The translations under genes and the position numbers were made by a program. DNA of 8,956 bases, from assembly GCA_045579195.1 (NCBI GenBank), contig JAZNLR010000097.1, forward strand, positions 1 through 8,956, given 5' to 3'. The stretch comes from JAZNLR01 sp045579195 (GTDB lineage Bacteria > Bacillota > Clostridia > Christensenellales > CAMQZB01). The notes under the pieces were generated by a model. The model saw nothing but the letters and a program-made list of their open reading frames with translations. It did no database searches and had not been told where the DNA came from. Of the stretch, positions 1 to 6,254 are shown piece after piece. Each line of letters opens with the position of its first letter. Position 1 is the first letter of the stretch.

Positions 1-1
1 A

Positions 2-544
2 CTGCTCATTTCTGCTGCTATAACGGGAGGAGAAATTGAGCTTTTTTATGCATCCTGTGAACATATTTGCGCTTTAATTTCAAAATTGAGTGATTCCGCT
101 TGCAAAATTACATCAAATAATGGTAAAATCTATTTGAAAGCACCAAGGCGCGGTGTCGCTGTGAACTTTATCCGCACGATGCCGTATCCCGGTTTTCCAA
201 CTGATTTACAGGCACAAATGCTTGCTTATGCATGTGTGTGTGATGGTATGACCATCGTTGAGGAAACGCTCTTTGAAACGCGCTTTAAACATGCTGCTGA
301 ACTCTTAAAGATGGGTGCAAGAATTAACGTTCGTAAGAACACGGCAATCGTGAGTGGAGTTCCACGCCTTCACGGCGCAGAAGTAACTGCCCATGATTTG
401 CGTGGAGGTGCGGCTCTCATTTTGGCAGGGCTTGCCGCTGAAGGGGAAACCGTAGTTTCAGAGATTTCGCACGTGGACAGAGGATATGAGTCCATAGAGA
501 GAACTTTGACAAAGCTTGGTGCAAACGTAAAAAGACAAAATTGA
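2..544 (+). CDS. murA: UDP-N-acetylglucosamine 1-carboxyvinyltransferase (MurA), C-terminal part
   Basis: MurA transfers enolpyruvate from PEP to UDP-GlcNAc in the cytoplasm, the first committed step of peptidoglycan synthesis. The frame is open from base 2, so the start lies outside the window; 180 residues remain of a family that is usually about 420. Visible landmarks, numbered in the fragment, are PGFPTDLQ (63-70), whose Asp68 matches the catalytic Asp305 of the E. coli enzyme, HDLRGG (131-136) with Asp132 and Arg134 matching Asp369 and Arg371, and HVDRGYE (157-163) with Arg160 matching Arg397. The fragment ends close to the usual C-terminus (LGANVKRQN). The early stretch AAITGGEIEL is also typical. 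The catalytic PEP-binding Cys would be upstream and cannot be checked. Firmicutes often carry two paralogues (MurA/MurZ), which this fragment alone does not separate. The next gene, ftsQ, starts 40 bases downstream with no terminator between, so the two are probably cotranscribed. Confidence 0.96.
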   Translation: MLISAAITGGEIELFYASCEHICALISKLSDSACKITSNNGKIYLKAPRRGVAVNFIRTMPYPGFPTDLQAQMLAYACVCDGMTIVEETLFETRFKHAAELLKMGARINVRKNTAIVSGVPRLHGAEVTAHDLRGGAALILAGLAAEGETVVSEISHVDRGYESIERTLTKLGANVKRQN

Positions 545-573
545 TCCGAAGGAGTTTGTTCTCCGACGGGTTT

Positions 574-581
574 GGAGAAGG
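574..581 (+). promoter_or_regulatory. Ribosome binding site of ftsQ
   Basis: GGAGAAGG ends a few bases before the ATG at 585; the GGAG core leaves a 7-base spacer. A second GGAG at 551-554 is too far from the ATG to serve it. A CTCC at 561-564 could pair with either GGAG, though only over four base pairs. Confidence 0.7.
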
Positions 582-584
582 AAC

Positions 585-1382
585 ATGAAGGCAAAAAAGA
601 TTGTTATGGTAGTCGTCATCATCCTCAGCTTTATCGTTTTTTTGACGATGATTGCGACACTGGCATTCCAAGTGAAGGAAATTGAAATTGTCAAGACAGC
701 TCCGTTTGACGTGCTAAACGAGGGACAAATTTCGAGTTACCTTGACTTTATTGAGGGGGAGAAAATCGTCTTTTTAAAGAAGGACGAACTTGCGCTTCAG
801 CTTAAGAAAGAATTTCCTGCGTTGAAAGTCATTGGCATTGAACGTGTTTTTCCGAGCACGGTCGTTTTCTATCTCTCGGAACGCATTAAAGTCTTCTGTG
901 TCAAGAGCGGAAATGAATTCGTCTTTTTTGACCGTGACGGATTCTACCTTGGGAACAACGTTGCGAATGAAGGTGGCGGAGAGGGCGAAAATATCTTTGC
1001 CTGCGTTGAGGTGACGGGGTTTGAGCTTCCTGCCGGCGTGTCCTTCCAGCTTGGTCAGCTTCCCGCTTTTTCGGGGGATGCAAAAAACAAACTTGACATT
1101 CTCTCCACGTTTTTCAACACGCTTTCTTTAATTGGGGAAGAAGGGTATTCCGATAAAGAGATCAAACAGTTTATCACATCCATTGAGTTCTTACCGGGAG
1201 AGACGATCTTGGTGCAAACTCGTTCGGGCGTCAAGATGCAGATCGAGGCCGCTGGGGACAATCTCGTGAAGAAAGTTCAGGCGGGAATGGCCGCTTTCAT
1301 TAACGGAAACCTTGAAAATTTCGACATCGCGAACGGTACGATCTTTGTCACCAAGAATTGTGAAATGTCGTATAGCAGTTAA
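585..1382 (+). CDS. ftsQ: Cell division protein FtsQ/DivIB
   Basis: This is a bitopic divisome protein; in the family it works with FtsL and DivIC/FtsB outside the membrane to control septal peptidoglycan synthesis. The 265 residues show a short basic cytoplasmic start (MKAKK), one membrane segment at about 6-28, a POTRA domain at about 31-102, and an extracytoplasmic beta domain to the end. The POTRA domain has the usual pattern: VKEIEIV, a NEGQI segment, a P-x-L-KVIGIERVFPSTV strand-turn-strand (79-93) and the closing SER (98-100). Length suits DivIB. The start is fixed by the GGAG motif at 574-577. The gene follows murA, as in many Firmicutes division and cell wall clusters, and ends just before a strong terminator. 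Sequence identity in this family is always low, so the call rests on the membrane segment plus POTRA pattern and the neighbours. The beta domain itself has no recognisable motif. Confidence 0.88.
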   Translation: MKAKKIVMVVVIILSFIVFLTMIATLAFQVKEIEIVKTAPFDVLNEGQISSYLDFIEGEKIVFLKKDELALQLKKEFPALKVIGIERVFPSTVVFYLSERIKVFCVKSGNEFVFFDRDGFYLGNNVANEGGGEGENIFACVEVTGFELPAGVSFQLGQLPAFSGDAKNKLDILSTFFNTLSLIGEEGYSDKEIKQFITSIEFLPGETILVQTRSGVKMQIEAAGDNLVKKVQAGMAAFINGNLENFDIANGTIFVTKNCEMSYSS

Positions 1383-1392
1383 ATAAAGAAAA

Positions 1393-1431
1393 AAGCCCGC
1401 TTGAATGTAAACAAGCGGGCTTATTTTTTTT
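1393..1431 (+). terminator. Rho-independent terminator after ftsQ
   Basis: A perfect 11-bp stem (AAGCCCGCTTG at 1393-1403 against CAAGCGGGCTT at 1412-1422) encloses an 8-base loop and is followed by A and eight Ts (1424-1431). It begins 11 bases after the ftsQ stop. A-rich sequence precedes the stem, so it may also work on the other strand. It should separate murA-ftsQ transcription from ftsA-ftsZ. Confidence 0.95.
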
Positions 1432-1438
1432 GAATTGA

Positions 1439-1468
1439 TTGACTTTTATAATCTAATCGTAGTATAAT
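1439..1468 (+). promoter_or_regulatory. Sigma-70-type promoter of ftsA-ftsZ
   Basis: A -35 box TTGACT (1439-1444, five of six consensus bases) and a perfect -10 box TATAAT (1463-1468) are 18 bases apart. TATAAC follows directly (1469-1474), and another TATAAT lies at 1447-1452 without a good -35. Transcription would start near 1475-1480, giving a leader of about 75 bases before the ftsA ATG. It sits immediately after the ftsQ terminator, as expected for the start of a new unit. I see no convincing riboswitch or attenuator in the leader, only short 4-bp stems such as GTGA/TCAC at 1498-1510. Confidence 0.85.
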
Positions 1469-1552
1469 TATAACAATAGTGGGCTGGAGCTTTTTTTGTG
1501 ATTGCTTCACTCATTTTTGGAGTCATAAGACGAATAACTTTCGGAGGAAACT

Positions 1553-2713
1553 ATGGCGCGTTCTAATGTCGCAGCAATTATGGATTTCGGTTCACAGTCC
1601 ATCACGGTCTTGATTGGTGAGCGTGGAGTGAATAACTCTTTTGTCATCCTTGGGAAGAGCGAGGTGGAGTACGGCGGATATTTCGACGGAGAGTTTGTCG
1701 AGCCGGAGTACTTGGGGTCAGCAATAAATGTTGCAATCACGACAGCAGAGACCAATGCAAGAATTAAAATCACGGAGCTCTTCGTGGGCGTTCCAGGCGA
1801 ATTTACATCCGTTGTTGTCAAAAATTCGATGGTGAACTTCAGCTCGAAACGTAAAATTACAGAAGTGGAAGTTGAAAACCTTTTCGACCAAGAGGATACT
1901 TACAAAAACAACGCAAATTACGTCTTAATTAACCGGTCTCCGATCTACTTCACGTTGGATGATAATCGCATGTTGATTGAGCCGATTGGCATGAAGGCAA
2001 CAAAGCTTGGTGGTTTGCTGTCATATGTCTTTGCGGACAAGGTTTTCTATGACACGGTCAGCGCAATTTTGAAGGCAAATTCAATCACGAACGTTGAGTT
2101 CGTTTCGAGTTGTCTTGCAGAGTCGTTGTTCCTCTTTGAGCCGCACGTTCGCGATCGCTATGCTCTGTTGATTGACATTGGTTATATTTCAACGAGCGTC
2201 ATGATCGTAGGGGGAGAGGGCTTGCTCTATTTGAAGTCCTTCTCGCTTGGTGGTTCGTATCTTGCATATGATCTTTCGACCTGTTTGAATGTTCCGTATA
2301 TTTTGGCGGACAATTTGAAGCGCAAAATTGCGCTCTCGCTTGAGGTTTCAGATGAGGATCAGTATGAAGTGGATTTCAGAGGCCAGAAGTACGAATTCCC
2401 TGCAAAACTCGTTCACGATATTGTCGAAGCGCGCATCGAAGAGATTGCCTCGATGATCAAGAAGTGTATTGATAAGTGCCCGGTTGATTTCCCGAATAAC
2501 ATCTCGTGTTATTTGACAGGTGGTGGAATCAGCTATCTGCGTGGAGGAAAAGAACTTCTCTCCAAGCTTCTGAATCGCGAAATTGAGGTGGCAAAGCCCG
2601 CTTTGGAAGGTTTTGAAAGACCGAACCTCTCCTCATCGTATGGCCTTTTGGACCTCGCATTGAAACAAGCAAACAGCCCTGCAAAGGGACTTTTCGAAAA
2701 AATATTTAACTGA
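1553..2713 (+). CDS. ftsA: Cell division protein FtsA
   Basis: FtsA is an actin-like ATPase-fold protein that tethers FtsZ filaments to the inner face of the membrane and recruits later divisome proteins. The 386 residues show the phosphate-1 region (AIMDFGSQSITVLIGE, 8-23), the FtsA-specific 1C/SHS2 region around 74-160 (starting ITELFVGVPGE), the phosphate-2 region (ALLIDIGYISTSV, 204-216) and the adenosine motif (LTGGGISYL, 321-329). The end (GLFEKIFN, 379-386) is short, hydrophobic and basic, consistent with a C-terminal amphipathic membrane-targeting helix. GGAGG at 1543-1547 fixes the ATG at 1553. ftsZ begins 18 bases after the stop, in the same transcript. Phosphate-2 is degenerate: families usually have DIGGGTTD, here DIGYISTSV, lacking the double glycine and the last acidic residue. 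Other actin-fold proteins (PilM, MreB, Hsp70) are unlikely given the 1C region, the C-terminal helix and the ftsZ neighbour. Confidence 0.9.
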   Translation: MARSNVAAIMDFGSQSITVLIGERGVNNSFVILGKSEVEYGGYFDGEFVEPEYLGSAINVAITTAETNARIKITELFVGVPGEFTSVVVKNSMVNFSSKRKITEVEVENLFDQEDTYKNNANYVLINRSPIYFTLDDNRMLIEPIGMKATKLGGLLSYVFADKVFYDTVSAILKANSITNVEFVSSCLAESLFLFEPHVRDRYALLIDIGYISTSVMIVGGEGLLYLKSFSLGGSYLAYDLSTCLNVPYILADNLKRKIALSLEVSDEDQYEVDFRGQKYEFPAKLVHDIVEARIEEIASMIKKCIDKCPVDFPNNISCYLTGGGISYLRGGKELLSKLLNREIEVAKPALEGFERPNLSSSYGLLDLALKQANSPAKGLFEKIFN

Positions 2714-2717
2714 TGAA

Positions 2718-2723
2718 GGGAGG
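2718..2723 (+). promoter_or_regulatory. Strong ribosome binding site of ftsZ
   Basis: GGGAGG with an 8-base spacer to the ATG at 2732 begins 4 bases after the ftsA stop. It is a near-ideal Shine-Dalgarno, fitting the high FtsZ output needed relative to FtsA from one mRNA. Confidence 0.8.
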
Positions 2724-2731
2724 ATTCAACT

Positions 2732-4012
2732 ATGGGATTCAATAACGAAGATATGTTTGACGGCGTCTCGAGAGAGGAGCTTCAGATTTGTAACATTAAA
2801 GTCATCGGTGTTGGAGGCGGCGGAAATAACGCAGTCAAGAGAATGAAACTTGCTGGTATCAAGAGCGCAGAGTTCATTGCTGTCAACACGGACAAGCAGG
2901 CGCTTATCCTTTCGCAGGCACATAAACTTGTTCAGATTGGTGAAAAGCTTACCAAAGGATTGGGTGCAGGTGCAAATCCGCAGATCGGTGCGGAAGCGGC
3001 AGAGGAGAGCAAAGAATTGATCTCTGAGATTATCAAGGGAACCGACCTTCTGTTTATCACGGCAGGCATGGGCGGCGGAACCGGAACGGGTGCTGCTCCT
3101 GTTATCGCTCGTATTGCACAGGAAATGGGAATCTTGACAGTTGCTGTTGTAACGCGTCCGTTCAGCTTTGAAGGTCAGAAGCGTGCTGCAAACGCTCAGG
3201 CGGGAATCGACAACCTGAAAAAGTATGTTGACACTTTGGTTATCATTCCGAATGAGAAGCTTCTTTCCGTCGTGCCGAAGGGAACGAAGATGTTGGATGC
3301 TTTCCGCGTTGCAGATGACACGTTGCGTCAGGGTATTCAGGGCATCTCCGATTTGATCGTCACGCCCGGAATCATCAACCTTGACTTTGCAGATATCAAG
3401 GCAATTATGAAGAATCAGGGCCTTGCTCACATGGGCGTTGGCCGTGCTCGCGGTGAGAATCGTACGATTGAGGCTGTCAGACAGGCTGTTTCCAGCCCGC
3501 TTCTTGAAACCACCATCGAAGGCGCAACTGGCTTGATCATGAACGTTGCGGGAAGTGTTGATGAGCTTCAACTTGACGAAGTGACGCAGGCGGCGAGCCT
3601 TGTCAAGGAAGTTGTCGACAAGGATGCAAACATCATCTTCGGAACGAGCTCGGATGATTCTCTTAAGGATGAGGTTGTCATCACCATCATTGCGTCTGGG
3701 TTCAACAGTAAGAAGCCCGCTGAAGAAGTTGTTGCGCCTGTTGAGGAAGAAGTTCCTGTTGCTGTTATGCAGCAGACCGCACCTGTCGAAGAAGCTCCTG
3801 TTCAGAACGTCAATCCGTTTGAACCTGCATTTAACCGTCGTGTTCAGGCTCAGCCTGAACCGGTTGCTCAGCCTGTGCAGAAGGAAGCACCAAAGGCAGC
3901 GCAGAGCAGCTTTGTGGATGCGGAATCCGAGATTCCGACACCCGTTGCTCCGCTGGTTGAGGATGGAACGATTCCTGTTTATTTGAGAAAATTGCTGAAC
4001 CGCAAGAAATAA
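2732..4012 (+). CDS. ftsZ: Cell division protein FtsZ
   Basis: FtsZ is the tubulin-like GTPase that assembles the Z-ring at midcell. In the 426 residues the nucleotide-binding Gly-rich start is VIGVGGGGNNAV (24-34), NTDKQAL is at 52-58, the tubulin signature GGGTGTG at 114-120, and the T7 loop that completes the GTPase site of the next subunit is NLDFADIKAIM (216-226), with Asp218 and Asp221 matching the two catalytic Asp of E. coli (209 and 212). The core ends near 325. A disordered linker rich in Glu, Pro, Val and Gln follows (about 327-410), then the conserved C-terminal peptide IPVYLRKLLNRKK (414-426), which binds FtsA and other partners; its tail is notably basic. Length and domain order are normal. 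The gene is second in the ftsA-ftsZ unit and is followed by a terminator starting 22 bases after the stop. Confidence 0.99.
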   Translation: MGFNNEDMFDGVSREELQICNIKVIGVGGGGNNAVKRMKLAGIKSAEFIAVNTDKQALILSQAHKLVQIGEKLTKGLGAGANPQIGAEAAEESKELISEIIKGTDLLFITAGMGGGTGTGAAPVIARIAQEMGILTVAVVTRPFSFEGQKRAANAQAGIDNLKKYVDTLVIIPNEKLLSVVPKGTKMLDAFRVADDTLRQGIQGISDLIVTPGIINLDFADIKAIMKNQGLAHMGVGRARGENRTIEAVRQAVSSPLLETTIEGATGLIMNVAGSVDELQLDEVTQAASLVKEVVDKDANIIFGTSSDDSLKDEVVITIIASGFNSKKPAEEVVAPVEEEVPVAVMQQTAPVEEAPVQNVNPFEPAFNRRVQAQPEPVAQPVQKEAPKAAQSSFVDAESEIPTPVAPLVEDGTIPVYLRKLLNRKK

Positions 4013-4034
4013 GGAACAACTGAAATTAAAAAAC

Positions 4035-4063
4035 AAAGGCATCGATTTGCTCGATGCCTTTTT
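4035..4063 (+). terminator. Rho-independent terminator after ftsZ
   Basis: An 11-bp stem (AAAGGCATCGA at 4035-4045 against TCGATGCCTTT at 4051-4061) with a 5-base loop runs into a T-run at 4059-4063. An A-rich stretch precedes it. The tail is only five Ts, so some readthrough into the SGNH hydrolase gene is possible. Confidence 0.88.
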
Positions 4064-4092
4064 GCAAACGATAGATGAAAGGGGTTTTTTAA

Positions 4093-4746
4093 ATGAATTT
4101 GAAGGGATTGAAGATTAACTTTTTGGGAGATAGCATCACGGAAGGACACGGCGTAAGTTCCCCAGAAAACTTTTATCCGACGCTGTTAAAGAAGGATGTT
4201 GAACTTGCCGAAGCGAGAAATTACGGTATTGGCGGAACGCGCTTCGCAATTCAAAAGAATAAGGTGGCGCCCATTGATTATTTGGCGTTTACAGAGCGTT
4301 TTTCAGAAATGGATGACGATGCTGACGTTGTGGTTGTCTTTGGTGGAACGAACGATTTTGGCCACGGTGATGCGCCAATTGGATGCTTTGACGACAGAAC
4401 ACCAGACACGTTTTATGGCGCTTGTCACGTCCTTTTTTCAGGACTCATCAAGAAGTATCTTGGAAAGGAGATCGTTATTTTGACTCCAATGCACCGCGAT
4501 TTTGAAAGGAATGAGTTTGTTCCCGGGAAAGGGGACCATCCTTATATTCTTGAGGATTATGTCAACATCATTCGTGAAGTTGCCGAATTTTACTCTTTGC
4601 CAGTCCTAGATCTCTTCCGAGAAAGCGGACTGCAACCTGCGGTCAAAGAAATTAAGGAAAAATATATGCCGGACGGTGTCCATCCAAACGACGAAGGGCA
4701 GAAAGTAATAGCAAAAAAGCTCCGTCACTTCTTGGAATCTCTGTAA
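4093..4746 (+). CDS. SGNH/GDSL-family hydrolase (esterase or lipase type)
   Basis: The SGNH superfamily hydrolyses ester or acetyl bonds on lipids, sugars or small molecules with a Ser-His-Asp arrangement. All four blocks are present in 217 residues: block I GDSIT (12-16) with nucleophile Ser14, block II NYGIGGT (43-49) with oxyanion Gly45, block III GGTND (84-88) with Asn87, and block V DGVHPN (194-199) with Asp194 and His197. There is no signal peptide or membrane segment, so it should act in the cytoplasm. The short length is normal for single-domain members. AAAGGGG at 4078-4084 precedes the ATG by 8 bases. It lies 80 bases after ftsZ on the same strand but behind a terminator; I see no strong promoter of its own in the 29-base gap. 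It converges with the minus-strand gene that ends at 4782. The substrate cannot be read from the sequence. Confidence 0.9.
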   Translation: MNLKGLKINFLGDSITEGHGVSSPENFYPTLLKKDVELAEARNYGIGGTRFAIQKNKVAPIDYLAFTERFSEMDDDADVVVVFGGTNDFGHGDAPIGCFDDRTPDTFYGACHVLFSGLIKKYLGKEIVILTPMHRDFERNEFVPGKGDHPYILEDYVNIIREVAEFYSLPVLDLFRESGLQPAVKEIKEKYMPDGVHPNDEGQKVIAKKLRHFLESL

Positions 4747-4750
4747 AAGA

Positions 4751-4774
4751 AAAGCATAGCGTTAGCTATGCTTT
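4751..4774. terminator. Shared hairpin between convergent genes
   Basis: A 10-bp stem (AAAGCATAGC at 4751-4760, GCTATGCTTT at 4765-4774) encloses the 4-base loop GTTA. On the minus strand the stem is followed by TTTT-C-TTTT sequence lying over the end of the SGNH gene, so it is a good terminator for the minus-strand gene. On the plus strand the tail is only TTTGTGTT, making it a weaker terminator for the SGNH gene. Confidence 0.75.
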
Positions 4775-4781
4775 GTGTTCG

Positions 4782-5264
4782 TTATTTCAATTCGGCAGGC
4801 GGCGTATTGAGTGTTTCCTCGTCGATTTCATCATAAAAGAGTTCGGAATTTAGATTTCGAATCGCTTTGATGAAGTCCTTATATTCAGAGAGTTTGATGT
4901 TCACGACAAGAAAACGAACGTCGTCGTTTTTTCGGAAATATAAAACTAGTTTTTTTGAAATGCTGAAAACTTTCAGGGAAACGATGTTGGAGCCTTTGAT
5001 CTCATATGCAATTGGACCAATTGCAATTGAAAGACAGTCTTTTTTGATACGATATCCTGAAAAGAAGAGGAGCCAGGCGCAAATCATCTCGATGAGGAAT
5101 GCGAAAACAAGAAGAGAGATCTCAAACACAGGATTTGTGGAAGAGAGCTCAAACCACCCAAAGAGCTTGCAAAGATTGAACGCAATCGTGAATAGCACGA
5201 ACAGCATTGCAATCGGAAGCAGGGCATACATCAGATTCAGTTGAAAGCGGAATTTCGTTTTCAT
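4782..5264 (-). CDS. Small membrane protein with two membrane segments and a possible bacterial PH-like domain
   Basis: The function is unknown. Taking the ATG at 5264, the protein has 160 residues: a short basic start, membrane segments at about 10-34 and 46-69, then a soluble part of about 70-140 made of alternating beta-strand-like stretches (YRIKKDCLSIAIGPIAYEI, then SLKVFSISKKLVLYF) and a last helix (SEYKDFIKAIRNL, 126-138), ending in an acidic tail. This two-helix plus small beta domain plan resembles Firmicutes proteins with a bacterial PH-like domain (bPH_4 type), but no motif proves it. An upstream in-frame TTG at 5282 would add six residues, but the -10 box of the likely promoter overlaps them, so the ATG is preferred. 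No Shine-Dalgarno sits before that ATG, and transcription should begin almost at it. The gene faces the SGNH gene and is divergent from the DUF2156 gene. Confidence 0.7.
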   Translation of the reverse strand: MKTKFRFQLNLMYALLPIAMLFVLFTIAFNLCKLFGWFELSSTNPVFEISLLVFAFLIEMICAWLLFFSGYRIKKDCLSIAIGPIAYEIKGSNIVSLKVFSISKKLVLYFRKNDDVRFLVVNIKLSEYKDFIKAIRNLNSELFYDEIDEETLNTPPAELK

Positions 5265-5270
5265 ATGTTC

Positions 5271-5299
5271 AGTATAACACAATCGGATTCACCTTGCAA
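5271..5299 (-). promoter_or_regulatory. Promoter of the minus-strand membrane protein gene, probably giving a leaderless mRNA
   Basis: Read on the minus strand, TTGCAA (5299-5294) and TATACT (5276-5271) are separated by exactly 17 bases, a good sigma-70-type arrangement. Only six bases (GAACAT) lie between the -10 box and the ATG at 5264, so the start point should fall at or next to the A of the ATG. Confidence 0.65.
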
Positions 5300-5320
5300 G
5301 TGTCAACGTGAATTTATAAG
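5294..5320 (+). promoter_or_regulatory. Possible plus-strand promoter of the DUF2156-GNAT pair
   Basis: TTGCAA (5294-5299) is its own reverse complement and could also serve the plus strand. TATAAG (5315-5320) is a fair -10 box, but the 15-base spacer is short. No better pair is visible in the 84 bases between the divergent start codons. Confidence 0.35.
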
Positions 5321-5348
5321 AAGATTAAAGTGAGGCTTTTGTGACAAA

Positions 5349-6254
5349 ATGCAATTTCGTGACTTGACAATTGAAGACAAAGCGCTTTTTGACACATTTT
5401 TGTCATTGGAAAATCCAACGTACGCAAACTGTTTTGACAGCGAATTTGAATTTTCATCACTTTTTTGTTGGAAGGATGATTATTCACTTAAAATTTCTGT
5501 GGATGAAATTGCTCTTTATCTTTCAGCAACGTTTGCTGGAAAACAGTTCTATTTCGCGCCGATCGTCAAAGAAAGAAAAGATCTTTCTCTTGCGTTCTCA
5601 CGATTGGAAGAGCACGCAAAAGAGAAAGGGGAAGAGCTGATTCTTGCCGGAGTTGGCGAAATTAAAAAGAAGGCATTGGAAGAAGTCGTTAAAAAGGATT
5701 ACCGATTCTTTCCCGATCGAAACAACTATGAGTATCTCTATCTTTCCAAAGATTTAATTTCATTGGAGCACCCATCGCTTTCCTATAAACGCCAGATGAA
5801 GCACGCGTTTGAAAAGCGTTTTGACTTCCGTTTTCGCAAAATTGAGCCGTCGGATATAGAGGAGATTTTAGGGCTTGTGCAAACTTGGAAAAATGAAAGA
5901 CACGCCGATTCTTCTGACTATCAAGCGATTTTCAATGCGATGAAGTACTATGAAAAGCTCAATTTAGTGGGTGCAGTGATTGAAATCAAGGGAAAAATCC
6001 GCGCTTTCTCGATTGGGGCTTACGGAAGATGTGGTGTCGGCATTGTTCTTTTTGAAAAGGCGGAAGGTAAGTTTATCGGGCTTTATCCTACTATGATGAA
6101 CCTCTTTGCGAGTGAGTTTTTCAGAGGGGTGAAATACATTAACCGTCAGGAGGATATGGGACTTTCCGGGCTTCGAGATTCTAAGCTTTCCTATCACCCG
6201 TGCGGGTTCGCACCAAAGTATACGTTAATGAGGGCGCTTGTTTATGAACGTTAA
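5349..6254 (+). CDS. DUF2156 / LPG_synthase_C-domain protein (soluble GNAT-fold)
   Basis: The protein has 301 residues with no membrane segment. It resembles the soluble DUF2156 family, related to the catalytic domain of MprF, which moves lysine or alanine from aminoacyl-tRNA to phosphatidylglycerol. Supporting motifs are NNYEYLYLSKDLISL (125-139), the following Lys/Arg-rich segment (SYKRQMKHAFEKRF, 145-158), and YINRQEDMGLSGLRDSKLSY (263-282), a family hallmark near the C-terminus. The membrane flippase domain of MprF is absent, so membrane lipid modification should not be assumed; soluble members have no settled substrate. The ATG at 5349 is the first possible start because an in-frame stop lies at 5331-5333. 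The nearest Shine-Dalgarno, GTGAGG at 5330-5335, is 13 bases away, which is long and suggests modest translation. The next gene overlaps its end by 11 bases. Confidence 0.85.
   Translation: MQFRDLTIEDKALFDTFLSLENPTYANCFDSEFEFSSLFCWKDDYSLKISVDEIALYLSATFAGKQFYFAPIVKERKDLSLAFSRLEEHAKEKGEELILAGVGEIKKKALEEVVKKDYRFFPDRNNYEYLYLSKDLISLEHPSLSYKRQMKHAFEKRFDFRFRKIEPSDIEEILGLVQTWKNERHADSSDYQAIFNAMKYYEKLNLVGAVIEIKGKIRAFSIGAYGRCGVGIVLFEKAEGKFIGLYPTMMNLFASEFFRGVKYINRQEDMGLSGLRDSKLSYHPCGFAPKYTLMRALVYER

Noticed and set aside
1481..1497. GGCTGGAGC followed by seven Ts in the ftsA leader, considered as an attenuator
   Set aside because: The only stem is a 3-bp GCT/AGC with a 2-base loop, which cannot terminate transcription, and no alternative antiterminator fold is visible.
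3600..3986. A plus-strand frame overlapping the ftsZ linker
   Set aside because: It is a shadow of the repetitive Glu/Pro/Val-rich linker coding sequence; its product is Arg/Leu/Ser-rich low-complexity sequence.
2726..4042. A 438-codon open frame on the minus strand, antisense to the whole of ftsZ
   Set aside because: The sense strand is an unmistakable ftsZ. The antisense product is rich in Arg, Asn, Leu and Ser with no domain pattern. It spans the ftsZ terminator and has no promoter or Shine-Dalgarno. It is explained by the codon bias of ftsZ.
4093..4746. The SGNH hydrolase as a peptidoglycan O-acetyl esterase because it sits next to ftsZ
   Set aside because: It has no signal peptide or membrane anchor, so a role on mature cell wall outside the membrane is not supported; proximity alone is not enough.
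5265..5282. TTG at 5282 as start of the minus-strand membrane protein
   Set aside because: It would lie upstream of the -10 box TATACT (5276-5271), so it would not be in the transcript from the best promoter, and it has no Shine-Dalgarno.
5301..5306. Perfect -35 sequence TTGACA on the minus strand (5306-5301)
   Set aside because: At 17 bases downstream there is only ATTGTG, and the real -10 box TATACT is 24 bases away. TTGCAA at 5299-5294 has the right spacing instead.
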